A stretch of DNA of 37,764 nucleotides from Gammaproteobacteria bacterium (GCA_027307325.1 DAHUXE010000068.1:1-37764); one strand, 5' to 3'. Shown: positions 9,080 through 16,856, counted from the stretch's first letter. Translations and numbers: made by a program. The notes: generated by a model not told the origin, from the sequence alone.

Positions 9080-9874
9080 TTAGCGCGGGCCCTTGCCCGG
9101 AAAGCGTGCCTTGCGCTTGCCGAGAAAGGCGTCGATGCCCTCCGCGGCGTCGGCACTCGTGGCCTGCGTGGCGATGGTCTCGCTCTCGAGAACCATCTGC
9201 GATTCGAAGGCACCGAGGGAGCTCGCCATCAGGCGCTTGGTCGCGCCGAAGGCGCTGCGCGGCCCGTGCGCCAGGCGCTCGGCGACCTCCACCGCACGCT
9301 CGAGCAGCCGCTCGTCGGCCACCACTTCGTTGACGAGTCCCCAGGAAAGCGCCTCCTCGGCGGTCAGCAGCCGGTTGAGGAGCAGCAGCTCCATGGCGCG
9401 CTTGTGCCCCACGGTGCGCGGCAGCAGGAAGGTCGTGCCGGCATCGGGCGTAAGCCCGACGCTGGTGTAGGCCAGGTTGAACCTGGCGTTGCGCGCACAC
9501 AGCGCCAGATCCGCCATGGCGACGAGTCCTACGCCGGCGCCGGCGGCCGTGCCGTTGACGGCGGCGACCACCGGGGCGTCCATGCGCACGAAGTGCGAGA
9601 TCGCGGCATGCAGGTAGGTGGTGAGCTCGCGAACGTGGTCGTCGAGCGCGCGCTCGCGCGTACCCATGGCCCGCAGGTCGCCGCCGAAGGAGAAGTTGCG
9701 GCCCGCGCCGGTGAGCACCACGGCGCGCACCGCAGCGTTGCGCGCGCACGCCATCGCGGCCGCCAGCAGGTCCATCGCCATCTGCAGGTTGAGAGTGTTG
9801 GATTGCTCGGGACGGTTGAGCGTCACCAGCGCCACGGAGCCGTGCGTCTCGACCTGGACGTTGGCAGCGGACAC
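9080..9874 (-). CDS. Enoyl-CoA hydratase/isomerase family protein lacking both hydratase glutamates
   Basis: The 264-residue crotonase-fold protein has the family length and oxyanion-hole segments (N-F-S-F-G-G-D-L at 60-67 and A-A-G-A-G-V-G-L at 110-117). Aligned with rat mitochondrial crotonase, the catalytic glutamates 144 and 164 fall on Gly116 and Tyr136, so classical hydration is unlikely. An aspartate in G-L-T-P-D-A-G-T-T (Asp144) lies where PaaG-type ring-opening isomerases and some enoyl-CoA isomerases have theirs. Isomerase activity is therefore a reasonable guess, with the substrate unknown. It starts at a GTG (9874), 10 bases after the ferredoxin stop, and probably shares a transcript with it. 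Confidence 0.85.
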   Translation of the reverse strand: MSAANVQVETHGSVALVTLNRPEQSNTLNLQMAMDLLAAAMACARNAAVRAVVLTGAGRNFSFGGDLRAMGTRERALDDHVRELTTYLHAAISHFVRMDAPVVAAVNGTAAGAGVGLVAMADLALCARNARFNLAYTSVGLTPDAGTTFLLPRTVGHKRAMELLLLNRLLTAEEALSWGLVNEVVADERLLERAVEVAERLAHGPRSAFGATKRLMASSLGAFESQMVLESETIATQATSADAAEGIDAFLGKRKARFPGKGPR

Positions 9875-9884
9875 AAGCGTTCGC

Positions 9885-10199
9885 CTACTCGTCGGGCGCC
9901 ACGGTCACGCGCAGCCCGGCGAGCGCCGGCGTGAACTCGAGTTGACAGGACAGGCGCGAATTCTCCCGGTGGTGCGCGAGCTCGCCGAGCAGCTCGCGCT
10001 CGTCCGACATCATGGCGGGGAGCTTCGCCTGCCATTCGGGATCGACATAGACGTGACAGGTCGCGCACGAGCACATGCCGCCGCAGATGGCCGCGACGCC
10101 GTAGTCGAGCTCACGCAGGTTCTCCATCACCTTGAGGCCGGTCTTGCCGTCCACCTCGTGCTCGACCCCGTCGCGATCCACGACCCGCAATAGCGCCAT
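9885..10199 (-). CDS. Adrenodoxin-type [2Fe-2S] ferredoxin
   Basis: The 104-residue protein carries C39-x5-C45-x2-C48 and C85 (I-C-G-G-M-C-S-C-A-T-C-H-V-Y-V and R-L-S-C-Q-L), the ligand pattern of adrenodoxin/putidaredoxin ferredoxins that pass electrons to cytochromes P450 or Rieske oxygenases. An additional Cys43 lies inside the cluster loop, which also occurs in some P450 ferredoxins. The ATG at 10199 is preceded by GGGGGAT as ribosome binding site. No P450 or ferredoxin reductase gene is in the window, so its partner is unknown. It heads the group ferredoxin, enoyl-CoA hydratase/isomerase, RraB-like protein. Confidence 0.93.
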   Translation of the reverse strand: MALLRVVDRDGVEHEVDGKTGLKVMENLRELDYGVAAICGGMCSCATCHVYVDPEWQAKLPAMMSDERELLGELAHHRENSRLSCQLEFTPALAGLRVTVAPDE

Positions 10200-10272
10200 G
10201 CCAGATCCCCCCGCAACCCCGGGCTTGTGTTACAGAGCTGCTGTGCCGCCGGGTAGTGTGCCCATTCGCCCA

Positions 10273-10292
10273 GCGCGCCGCCAGCGGCGCGC
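10273..10292. terminator. Perfect 9-bp inverted repeat after the thiamine-binding-type gene
   Basis: GCGCGCCGC and GCGGCGCGC are separated by two bases in the 124-base gap between two minus-strand genes, 32 bases beyond the stop of the upstream one. It could end that transcript, but no T-run follows on the minus strand, so intrinsic termination is doubtful. Confidence 0.35.
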
Positions 10293-10323
10293 CGCTCCTC
10301 CGGGCAGCTGCGACGTCAGTGTC

Positions 10324-10584
10324 TCAGGCGCCGGGCAGAGGCCCGATGATCTTCATCACGAACACCGCCCGCTCCGATGCCGCCGCCAGCGGCTCGAAGC
10401 TGGCCGCGAGCGCCGTACGCAGCGCGGCCATGACCTCCTCGAAGCCGCCGAACACCTGCGTGCTCATGCTGTTCGTGACGACCTTCAGGCCGTGGTGCGC
10501 ACTCAAGCCCTCGAGGAAACGGTGGACGGACGGGATGTAGTCCGCCTTGAGCGGGTAGAGACTGATTTCGACGCCGATGTCCAT
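10324..10584 (-). CDS. MTH1187/YkoF-type thiamine-binding domain protein
   Basis: The 86-residue protein is a single ferredoxin-like domain of the thiamine_BP (formerly DUF77) family. V-E-I-S-L-Y-P-L at 5-12, the helix with Y-I-P-S-V-H-R-F-L, V-V-T-N-S-M-S-T-Q-V-F-G and the C-terminal strand A-V-F-V-M-K-I-I-G are typical. Family members bind thiamine or its pyrimidine part as dimers or tetramers. No thiamine synthesis or transport gene is adjacent, so the ligand is inferred from family only. The ATG at 10584 fits the domain start; upstream codons extend into the divergent promoter region of phzF. Confidence 0.8.
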   Translation of the reverse strand: MDIGVEISLYPLKADYIPSVHRFLEGLSAHHGLKVVTNSMSTQVFGGFEEVMAALRTALAASFEPLAAASERAVFVMKIIGPLPGA

Positions 10585-10643
10585 GACTCGAGCCCCCGGC
10601 CGCGAGGGGCCGGAGTATTGCACGCGAAGCCACGCGATAGGAC

Positions 10644-10649
10644 TAGAAT
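10644..10649 (+). promoter_or_regulatory. -10 box TAGAAT of the PhzF-family gene
   Basis: TAGAAT lies 30 bases before the ATG at 10680 and predicts a leader of about 24 bases. No strong -35 hexamer is visible. The same hexamer occurs upstream of the lipoprotein gene and the tRNA in this window. Confidence 0.45.
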
Positions 10650-10679
10650 TGGTGCGCGGCGCAGGTCCGGACGTCAACG

Positions 10680-11582
10680 ATGACGCGAACGATCGAGATT
10701 CACCAGGTCGATGCCTTCACGCGCGAGCCGTTTACGGGCAACCCTACCGGCGTCGTGCTCAACGCCGACGCGCTCAGCGACGCGCAGATGCTCGCGGTGG
10801 CGCGCGAGCTCAACAACGCCGAGACGGCCTTCATCCTCGCCGCCGACGGCGCCGATCACAGCGTGCGCGCGCGCTTCTTCACCCCGCGCACCGAGATAGG
10901 GTTCGTCGGACATGCAACCGTCGCCGCCCAGTACGTGCTGTCGCGGCACGCGGACGCACCGCGCCGCCAGCGGCAGAAGTCCAAGGCCGGCATCGTCGAC
11001 GTCGAAGTACGCGGCGCCGGCGAGGACCGCAGCATCGCGATCCGGCGCAGTGCACCGCCGCTCGGACGCGAGTTGAACGATCGCGAGCGCCTCGCGGTGC
11101 TCGACGCGCTGGCGCTCGCCTCCGAGAGTCTCGACACGCGCATCGCACCGCGCATCGCCGGCGGCAGCGGCGCGCGGCTGCTGATCGGGGTACGCGGGCC
11201 GGAGCCCCTGCGGCACCTGAAGCCCGATCTCGCCCGCCTCACGACGCTGTCGGCGCAGCTCGGCGCCGCCGGCTACTTCGTGTTTACTCTCGGCAAGGCC
11301 GGCGCCGACCACCAGGTTCAATCGCGCATGTTCTGCCTGGCGCTCGGGATCCCGGAAGATCCGGTGAGCGGCAACGCGCACGGGCTGCTCGGCGCCTACC
11401 TGGCGGAGCTGCGCCTGCTGACGCCGAGCGCAGACCGCGCGCACTTCTCCGGCATCCAGGGCCAGTACGTGAACCGCCCGGGACGCGTCGAGGTCGACCT
11501 CGAGTTCACCGACGGCAAGCTCGACGCCGTCTGGATCCGCGGCCAGGCAGTCGAGATCTTCCAGACGCAGATGACGCTGTAG
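10680..11582 (+). CDS. PhzF family isomerase/epimerase-like protein
   Basis: The 300-residue protein has the two-lobed diaminopimelate-epimerase-like fold of the PhzF family: Q-V-D-A-F-T-R-E-P-F-T-G-N-P at the start, N-N-A-E-T-A-F-I-L near 43, R-F-F-T-P-R-T-E-I-G-F-V-G-H-A-T in the first lobe and D-P-V-S-G-N-A-H-G in the second. The glutamate in N-A-E-T-A-F aligns with the catalytic glutamate of PhzF. No other phenazine gene is nearby, so a phenazine role is not supported; most members act on unknown metabolites. The Rieske gene follows three bases after the stop and is probably co-translated. Confidence 0.92.
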   Translation: MTRTIEIHQVDAFTREPFTGNPTGVVLNADALSDAQMLAVARELNNAETAFILAADGADHSVRARFFTPRTEIGFVGHATVAAQYVLSRHADAPRRQRQKSKAGIVDVEVRGAGEDRSIAIRRSAPPLGRELNDRERLAVLDALALASESLDTRIAPRIAGGSGARLLIGVRGPEPLRHLKPDLARLTTLSAQLGAAGYFVFTLGKAGADHQVQSRMFCLALGIPEDPVSGNAHGLLGAYLAELRLLTPSADRAHFSGIQGQYVNRPGRVEVDLEFTDGKLDAVWIRGQAVEIFQTQMTL

Positions 11583-11585
11583 GGC

Positions 11586-11909
11586 ATGGCGCAATTTGCG
11601 GCAGTGATGAGACTCGCCGAGCTTCCGCTCGGCGGCATGCGCGCCTGCATGCTCGGCGGACGCGAGCTCCTGATCTGCCGCACGCGCGCGGGTGTGTTCG
11701 CGCTCGACAATACCTGTACGCACGCAGACGCGCGTCTCAGCGAAGGACGGCTGCGCGCGACGCGCCTGGTGTGCCCGCTGCACGGCGCAGCCTTCGACGT
11801 GCGCGACGGACGGGTACTGGGGGCGCCGGCCGAAACGCCGCTGCCGACTCACGCCGTGCGCGTGGCGGAAGACTCGATCGAGGTCGCGGTGTCCCCCGCG
11901 GCCGCCTGA
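11586..11909 (+). CDS. Rieske [2Fe-2S] ferredoxin
   Basis: The 107-residue protein has a complete Rieske centre: C44-T-H46 and C63-P-L-H66-G. It is a free-standing domain of the size found in the small ferredoxins of aromatic-ring dioxygenases and nitrite-reductase small subunits. It has no signal peptide, so it is cytoplasmic. No oxygenase alpha subunit is adjacent. Its only operon partner is the PhzF-family gene three bases upstream. It is convergent with the MFS exporter gene, 27 bases away. Confidence 0.93.
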   Translation: MAQFAAVMRLAELPLGGMRACMLGGRELLICRTRAGVFALDNTCTHADARLSEGRLRATRLVCPLHGAAFDVRDGRVLGAPAETPLPTHAVRVAEDSIEVAVSPAAA

Positions 11910-11936
11910 GCAGCTGCGCGGCGCGGCTGCGGCGGC

Positions 11937-13130
11937 TCAGGGCGGGCGCGCGGCGCGCAGCCGCCCGACCAGCCAGGTGGCGGGCAGCGTGACGCATGCC
12001 CCGATGAGAAACGGCGCCGACGGCCCCCACAGCGTGTAGAGCGCGCCCGACGTGAACGGCCCCACTACCCGCGCCAGACTCGCGCTCGCCACGTACGTAC
12101 CCATCACCGCGCCGCGGTCGTGGCCGCGCGCCTGCCGCGAGGCGAGCGCGAAGGCGCTCGGGTTGTAGGCACCGAGCCCGGCACCGCACGCGACCAGCCC
12201 CGCGATCGTCGCCGGCAGCGTCGTCGAGAGTGCCAGCGTCGACAGTCCGGCGACGTATCCGAGCGCGCCGCAGATGGCGAGCGGCACCTCGCCGAAACGC
12301 GGCGCGAGTACCCGTACCAATCCGCCCTGCATCGCCAACGCCGGCAGCGCGACGCCGAACAGCAGCAAACCCACCGCGCGCGGGCCCAGGCCGTAGCGGT
12401 GCAGCGCCCAGATCGCGAAAATCGACTCGAGAATCGATTGCGAGTAGGTGACCAGCAGCGTGGCCGCGGCGATCAGGGCGAGCGGCGGACGCTCGCGCAG
12501 CAGCGTGACCGACCCGCGCCGCGGCTCGTCGGGATGCTCGCGGCGGTGCTCGGCCGTGTGACTCTCCGGCAGCACGAACCTCACGAGCAGGATGGCGAGC
12601 ACGCTGAGGGAGGCGGACAGCACGGCCGGCGCCGCAAAGTTGGCGGTGCGCGCGTCGGCCCCGGCCAGCAGGCCGCCGAGCGGCTGCCCGAGCGTGAAGC
12701 CGACACCGATTGCGGCTCCGACGAGGCCCATGGAGGCGGCGCGCTTCTCCGGCGGGCTGACATCGGATGTGTAGGCGAACGCCGCCGCGATGTTGCCCGC
12801 CATGAGGCCGGCGAGCATGCGCGAGGCGAGCAGCCACCAGAGGTTGCGTGCGAGCCCGAGGATCACATAGGAAAGGCACGCGCCGGCGAGGCTGCTCATG
12901 AGGATCGGCCGCCTCCCGTACCGGTCGCTGAGGCGCCCCCACCAGGGAGCGGCGATCAGCTGACACAGCGAGTAGCTGCCGAGGATCGGGGTGATGAGTT
13001 CGGGCCGCGCGCCGAAGCGATCGGCCATGTAGGGCACGAGCGGAATGAGAATGCCGAACCCCAGCGTGTCGATGACGCTGAAGAGGAACAGTGCCCCGAG
13101 ACGTTTGTTCAAAGTCCGAGCCCGAGCCAA
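11937..13130 (-). CDS. MFS exporter, TetA-like DHA1 family
   Basis: The 397-residue protein is predicted to have 12 transmembrane helices. It carries the MFS loop 2-3 motif G-R-L-S-D-R-Y-G-R-R-P, and its helix 1 (D-T-L-G-F-G-I-L-I-P-L-V-P-Y) is close to tetracycline and multidrug proton antiporters. Substrate cannot be told from sequence. An in-frame TAG at 13137-13139 limits the start; TTG at 13130 is the first available codon and TTG at 13112 is another possibility. It begins seven bases after the stop of the serine-hydrolase-like gene and is probably the third gene of that operon. Confidence 0.88.
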   Translation of the reverse strand: MARARTLNKRLGALFLFSVIDTLGFGILIPLVPYMADRFGARPELITPILGSYSLCQLIAAPWWGRLSDRYGRRPILMSSLAGACLSYVILGLARNLWWLLASRMLAGLMAGNIAAAFAYTSDVSPPEKRAASMGLVGAAIGVGFTLGQPLGGLLAGADARTANFAAPAVLSASLSVLAILLVRFVLPESHTAEHRREHPDEPRRGSVTLLRERPPLALIAAATLLVTYSQSILESIFAIWALHRYGLGPRAVGLLLFGVALPALAMQGGLVRVLAPRFGEVPLAICGALGYVAGLSTLALSTTLPATIAGLVACGAGLGAYNPSAFALASRQARGHDRGAVMGTYVASASLARVVGPFTSGALYTLWGPSAPFLIGACVTLPATWLVGRLRAARPP

Positions 13131-13136
13131 TCCATA

Positions 13137-14342
13137 CTAATGCCCGGGCACGATCTTCGGGAGCTCGCCGGGCCGTGCGGCCGGCGGCACGAAGTCGCGG
13201 CTGCCGCCCACGATCAGATTCGGAATGCGGGCGTCGTCGAAGTCCGCGTCCCGCGGCCCGCCGGCGGTGCACAGCACCGCGAGGTGCAGCGACGGAATGA
13301 GCCATAGCCGGTTGCCGCCTGCATTGTCGACCGCATAGGTGTCGGGCGCGACCCACGGCTCGCTCGCGCCTGCGGCCGCAGCGCTCAGCCGCAGGTACGC
13401 GCCGTAGTCGTGATCGGCGCGTGAGGGCATGCGCATCGCCTGCACCCAGCCCGGCCGGATGATCTCGTAGCCGCGGTAGTTGCCGTCGCCGAGCAGCAGC
13501 TCCGCCACGCGGATCCAGTCACCCTGCCGCGCCAGCATGCAGCAGTCGGCGTGCGCGGCCCCCGCGGGAGAATCGAGGTAAAGCCAGGCGTCGCTCGCGC
13601 CGATGCGCCGCCACAGCGCCTGCGACAGATAGCTCGCGTAACGCTCGCCGGTGGCGCGCTCGAGCGCGAGCGCCAGCAACTGCGGGTCGGCGGGCTGCGG
13701 CGCCCGGCTCTCTCCCGGCACGCCGGTCAGCGGCCGCGCGAGCGCGGCCGCCACGATGTTGGTTCCATACAGTGCGCGCGCGGCTGCTCCCCACGGAGCG
13801 CCGCCCGGGGCGGGCGGCGCGAGGCCGCTCGACAGCTGCATGAGGTTGCGGAGGGTGATCGCGCCGCGCCGATCGTGGGCGAGCTGCGGGACGATGTAGC
13901 CGATCGGCTCGTCCGGCCAGGCGAGCTTGCGATGCGAGATCGCGCTCCCGGTCGCGAGCGCCGCCAGCAGGCGGGTAAAGGACTCCCCATCGGTGAGCGT
14001 GTCGAAGCCGCTGCCCTGCCAGTAGCGCTCGAAGACGATGTGGTCATGGCGCGCGACGATGAGCGCGAGCGAGCCGTGCGCGGCGGCGTAGGCGGCGGCG
14101 GCGGTCAGCGCGCGGCTGTCGAGCGCTTCGAGCTCGGGAGCCACCCGTGGCGCCGGCGCCTGTTCGGAGCCGGCGACGCGCTCGCGCGGCTGGTACCAGG
14201 CGGGCACGCGCAGCTGCGTTTGCGTGCGGGCGCCGAGATAGCGCTCCCAGAAGAGTGGCGAGGCCATGAAGGCCGCGAGTGCGCCGAGCACCAGCAGCGC
14301 AGCGCAGAGCGCCGCCAGCGGCAGAGCGCCACGCCGCTTCAC
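13137..14342 (-). CDS. Class C beta-lactamase/NylB-fold protein with altered active site, membrane-anchored
   Basis: The 401-residue protein has an N-terminal hydrophobic anchor (residues 7-25) and a periplasmic serine-hydrolase fold related to 6-aminohexanoate-dimer hydrolase and class C beta-lactamases (L-R-N-L-M-Q-L-S-S-G-L near 170; D-N-A-G-G-N-R-L-W-L-I-P near 360). Where active relatives read S-M-A-K-S-F-T, this one reads T117-D-G-E120-S-F-T, so both the nucleophilic serine and the general-base lysine are replaced. It may be a binding protein or use another mechanism; Ser121 is shifted in register. The GTG at 14342 overlaps the TGA of the ATPase gene as GTGA, which decides the start over the upstream TTG at 14399. 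Confidence 0.78.
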   Translation of the reverse strand: MKRRGALPLAALCAALLVLGALAAFMASPLFWERYLGARTQTQLRVPAWYQPRERVAGSEQAPAPRVAPELEALDSRALTAAAAYAAAHGSLALIVARHDHIVFERYWQGSGFDTLTDGESFTRLLAALATGSAISHRKLAWPDEPIGYIVPQLAHDRRGAITLRNLMQLSSGLAPPAPGGAPWGAAARALYGTNIVAAALARPLTGVPGESRAPQPADPQLLALALERATGERYASYLSQALWRRIGASDAWLYLDSPAGAAHADCCMLARQGDWIRVAELLLGDGNYRGYEIIRPGWVQAMRMPSRADHDYGAYLRLSAAAAGASEPWVAPDTYAVDNAGGNRLWLIPSLHLAVLCTAGGPRDADFDDARIPNLIVGGSRDFVPPAARPGELPKIVPGH

Positions 14343-15853
14343 CGCGCACCGCCCGATCCGCTCAGCACGCCTGCCCGGCGCGCACGCAGTGGTCCGCAAT
14401 AGCGGGCGCGGCCGGCCGCGAGCTCGAGCTCGTGGGTCGCGCAGCCGGGCCAGTCGTGCAGCTGGTGGGCAGTCACCACCACGGCCGTGCCGCTCGCGGC
14501 CAGGGCGGCTACCCGGCGCATCAGCGCGTGGCGAGTCGGCGCATCGACCCCGGCAAACGGCTCATCGAGCAGCAGCAGCTCGGGCGCGCGCACGCAGGCC
14601 CGGGCAAACAGCACACGGCGTGACTGGCCGTAGGAGAGCTCGGAGAGCGGACGCTGCGCGAGCCGCGTCAGCCCGAAGAGCGCGAGCGTGCGGCGCGCTG
14701 CGGCGCGGTCCGCCGGGCTCGGGGCGCCGTTGAGCCCAATGCTGGCGTGGCGTCCCGATTGCACTACCTCGGCGACCGTGAGCTCGCGCGGATGCTCGGC
14801 CTGCAGATGGGGCGCGACCAGCCCCACGCGCCTGCGGAAGCGCTCGAGCGGCACGCCGGGAGAAACGCCGGCGCGCTCGATGCGTCCTCCCACGGCGACG
14901 CCGTGGTCGCCGTACAACGTACGCAGCAGCGTCGTCTTGCCCGAGCCGTTGCGGCCGTGCACGACCCAACACTCGCCGCCGCGCACCGCGAGCGAGATGC
15001 CGCTCAAGGTCCGGCTGCCGTCGAGGTAGACGCGCGCGTCGCGGAGCTGCACCAGCGCGCGTCCCGCGCGGCGCGGGCGCCGCGCTCGCAGGCGCGGGCG
15101 AGGACGCAGCCACGCACCGAGCGGCGCGCCGCGCAGCAGGCCGCGATACACGATGCGCCGACGCCCGAGCACCAGCGCGCGGTTCGCGCCGCGCGGCACG
15201 TCCTCGAGGCGGTGCGTGGCGAGCACCCAGGGCAGGCGGCGGCTGCGGCGCGCCAGCCAGCCGAGTACCCGCGCGCGGTTTGCGGCATCGAGCCCGTTCA
15301 ACACCTCATCGAGCAGCAGCAGGCGCGGGCGCGAGGCGAGGGCTCGCGCCAGCAGAACCACCCGCCGCTCGCCGTAGGAAAGCGACAGGAAGCGGCGCGC
15401 CGCGAGCTGCGCGACGCCGAGTGAGCCGAGGGCGCGGCGCACGCGGCGGCGGTCGGCGACGGAGAGCGCAGCGAGCGGAATGTCGGTGCGCTGCACGCCG
15501 GTGCCGACGACGCGCTCGACCGTCATGTTCCAGCCGTAGCGCTGGTACTTGTCCTGGCGCTCCGCCCCCAGATAGGCGATGTCATCGAGCACTTCCTGCG
15601 GCGTACTCCAGCGCCGCTGGCCGCGCCGATAGCGGCGCACCGGGCGCGCGGCCGGCGCGGGCCATACGGCTCCGGCCACCAGCTTCAGCAACTGCGTCTT
15701 GCCGGCGCCGTTGCCGCCGGCGAGCACCCAGCGCTCGCCGGGGCGGATGGTCCAGCTGAGGTCCTTCAGGACCTGACGGCCGTCGCGGCGCAGATGGGCG
15801 TGCGTGAGGCGCACTTCGAGATAGCGGGGGTCGGCACGACTCATCGGTCGCAT
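14339..15853 (-). CDS. ModF-like ABC ATPase with two nucleotide-binding domains
   Basis: The 504-residue protein consists of two complete ABC cassettes and no membrane helix. Domain 1 has Walker A G-G-N-G-A-G-K-T, signature L-S-Y-G-E-R-R and Walker B L-L-L-L-D-E-V. Domain 2 has G-R-N-G-S-G-K-T-T, L-S-Y-G-Q-S-R-R and L-L-L-L-D-E-P. The arrangement resembles E. coli ModF (PhrA), a putative molybdate-related ATPase without a proven partner. No permease or binding protein lies beside it. Two starts are possible, ATG 15853 and ATG 15844. It heads an operon with the serine-hydrolase-like protein and the MFS exporter, which is not a molybdate context. Confidence 0.87.
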   Translation of the reverse strand: MRPMSRADPRYLEVRLTHAHLRRDGRQVLKDLSWTIRPGERWVLAGGNGAGKTQLLKLVAGAVWPAPAARPVRRYRRGQRRWSTPQEVLDDIAYLGAERQDKYQRYGWNMTVERVVGTGVQRTDIPLAALSVADRRRVRRALGSLGVAQLAARRFLSLSYGERRVVLLARALASRPRLLLLDEVLNGLDAANRARVLGWLARRSRRLPWVLATHRLEDVPRGANRALVLGRRRIVYRGLLRGAPLGAWLRPRPRLRARRPRRAGRALVQLRDARVYLDGSRTLSGISLAVRGGECWVVHGRNGSGKTTLLRTLYGDHGVAVGGRIERAGVSPGVPLERFRRRVGLVAPHLQAEHPRELTVAEVVQSGRHASIGLNGAPSPADRAAARRTLALFGLTRLAQRPLSELSYGQSRRVLFARACVRAPELLLLDEPFAGVDAPTRHALMRRVAALAASGTAVVVTAHQLHDWPGCATHELELAAGRARYCGPLRARRAGVLSGSGGAR

Positions 15854-15882
15854 TGGAGCACAGTTCGCCGGGGCGTTTGGGG

Positions 15883-15924
15883 TATTCTGCCCGCACCGCG
15901 CGCGCGCACCTTGGTTGTTGGAGG
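15883..15924 (+). promoter_or_regulatory. -10-like TATTCT and Shine-Dalgarno of lpxL
   Basis: TATTCT at 15883-15888 is a plausible -10 box. GGAGG at 15920-15924 lies eight bases before TTG 15933 and downstream of two other in-frame TTG codons (15915, 15918), so it selects TTG 15933 as the start of lpxL. Confidence 0.5.
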
Positions 15925-15932
15925 ATTCTGGA

Positions 15933-16856
15933 TTGCAGTGGCGGCTGCTCGCGCCCCGCTATTGGCCGACCTGGGCCGGCATCGGAGTGTTGCGCCTGCT
16001 GGCGCTGCTGCCGTATTCCTGGGTGATTGCGCTCGGCGGACTGCTGGGAAGAATGATGCGCCTCGTCGCGCTGCGCTTCGTGAGGACCGCCCGGCGCAAT
16101 CTCGAGCTGTGTCTTCCCGAGCTCGACGCTGCGGCGCGTGCGCAGCTCCTCGATCGGCATTTCGTCAGCCTGGGGATCGCGCTGCTCGAAGTTCCGCTCG
16201 CGTGGTGGAGCTCGTCGGCACGCATCGCGCGGCTCGCTCACGTCGAGGGCCGTGAGCATCTCGAGGCCGCCAGGGCGCGCGGCCGCGGGGTGCTCCTGCT
16301 CACCGCGCATTTCACCGCCATGGAAATGGCCGGCCGGGTGCTCGCCTCCGTAGCTCCCGTCGGCTTCCTCTACCGGCCGACGAGCAACGAGGTGTTGGCA
16401 TACGCCCTCGGGCGCTTTCGCACCGCCCACGGCGGCCACCCCATTCCGCGCGATGACATCCGCGCGTTCATCGGTGCGCTGCGCAACAAGGAATGCGTAT
16501 GGTATGCACCGGATCAGAGCTATCGCAGAAAGGGCGCGGAAATGGTGCCGCTGTTCGGCATCCCCGCCGCCACCAACACCCTCACCTCGCGCCTGGCGCG
16601 CATGACGGGAGCGCCGGTGCTACCCTATTTCCTGCAGCGCCTGCCCGGTACACAGGGCTACCGTGCCGTCATCCACCCGCCGCTCGAGAACTTCCCGAGC
16701 GACGATGCGGTGGCGGACACCGAGCGTTTCAACCACATGATCGAAGCGCAGGTGCGCCTCGTGCCCGAGCAATATCTGTGGATTCACCGCCGCTTCAAGG
16801 GACTGACCGAGGACTACCCGGACTACTACGGACGGGAGGCACCGCGTCGCGCGTGA
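15933..16856 (+). CDS. lpxL: Lipid A biosynthesis lauroyl-type acyltransferase
   Basis: The 307-residue protein belongs to the LpxL/HtrB/MsbB family, which adds secondary acyl chains to Kdo2-lipid IVA at the inner membrane. It has an N-terminal hydrophobic anchor (residues 16-38), the H-x4-E catalytic motif as His126-F-T-A-M-Glu131, and the conserved W-Y-A-P-D-Q-S-Y and V-P-L-F-G-I-P-A-A-T-N-T segments. Its full length of about 305 residues is kept. The start is a TTG chosen by a GGAGG eight bases upstream. Its TGA overlaps the GTG of glpD as GTGA. Whether it transfers laurate or another chain (LpxL or LpxM) cannot be told here. Confidence 0.92.
   Translation: MQWRLLAPRYWPTWAGIGVLRLLALLPYSWVIALGGLLGRMMRLVALRFVRTARRNLELCLPELDAAARAQLLDRHFVSLGIALLEVPLAWWSSSARIARLAHVEGREHLEAARARGRGVLLLTAHFTAMEMAGRVLASVAPVGFLYRPTSNEVLAYALGRFRTAHGGHPIPRDDIRAFIGALRNKECVWYAPDQSYRRKGAEMVPLFGIPAATNTLTSRLARMTGAPVLPYFLQRLPGTQGYRAVIHPPLENFPSDDAVADTERFNHMIEAQVRLVPEQYLWIHRRFKGLTEDYPDYYGREAPRRA

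Noticed and set aside
10680-11582. Possible phenazine biosynthesis locus
   Set aside because: Only the PhzF-like gene is present; no PhzA, B, D, E or G homologue is within the window, and most PhzF-family proteins are unrelated to phenazines.
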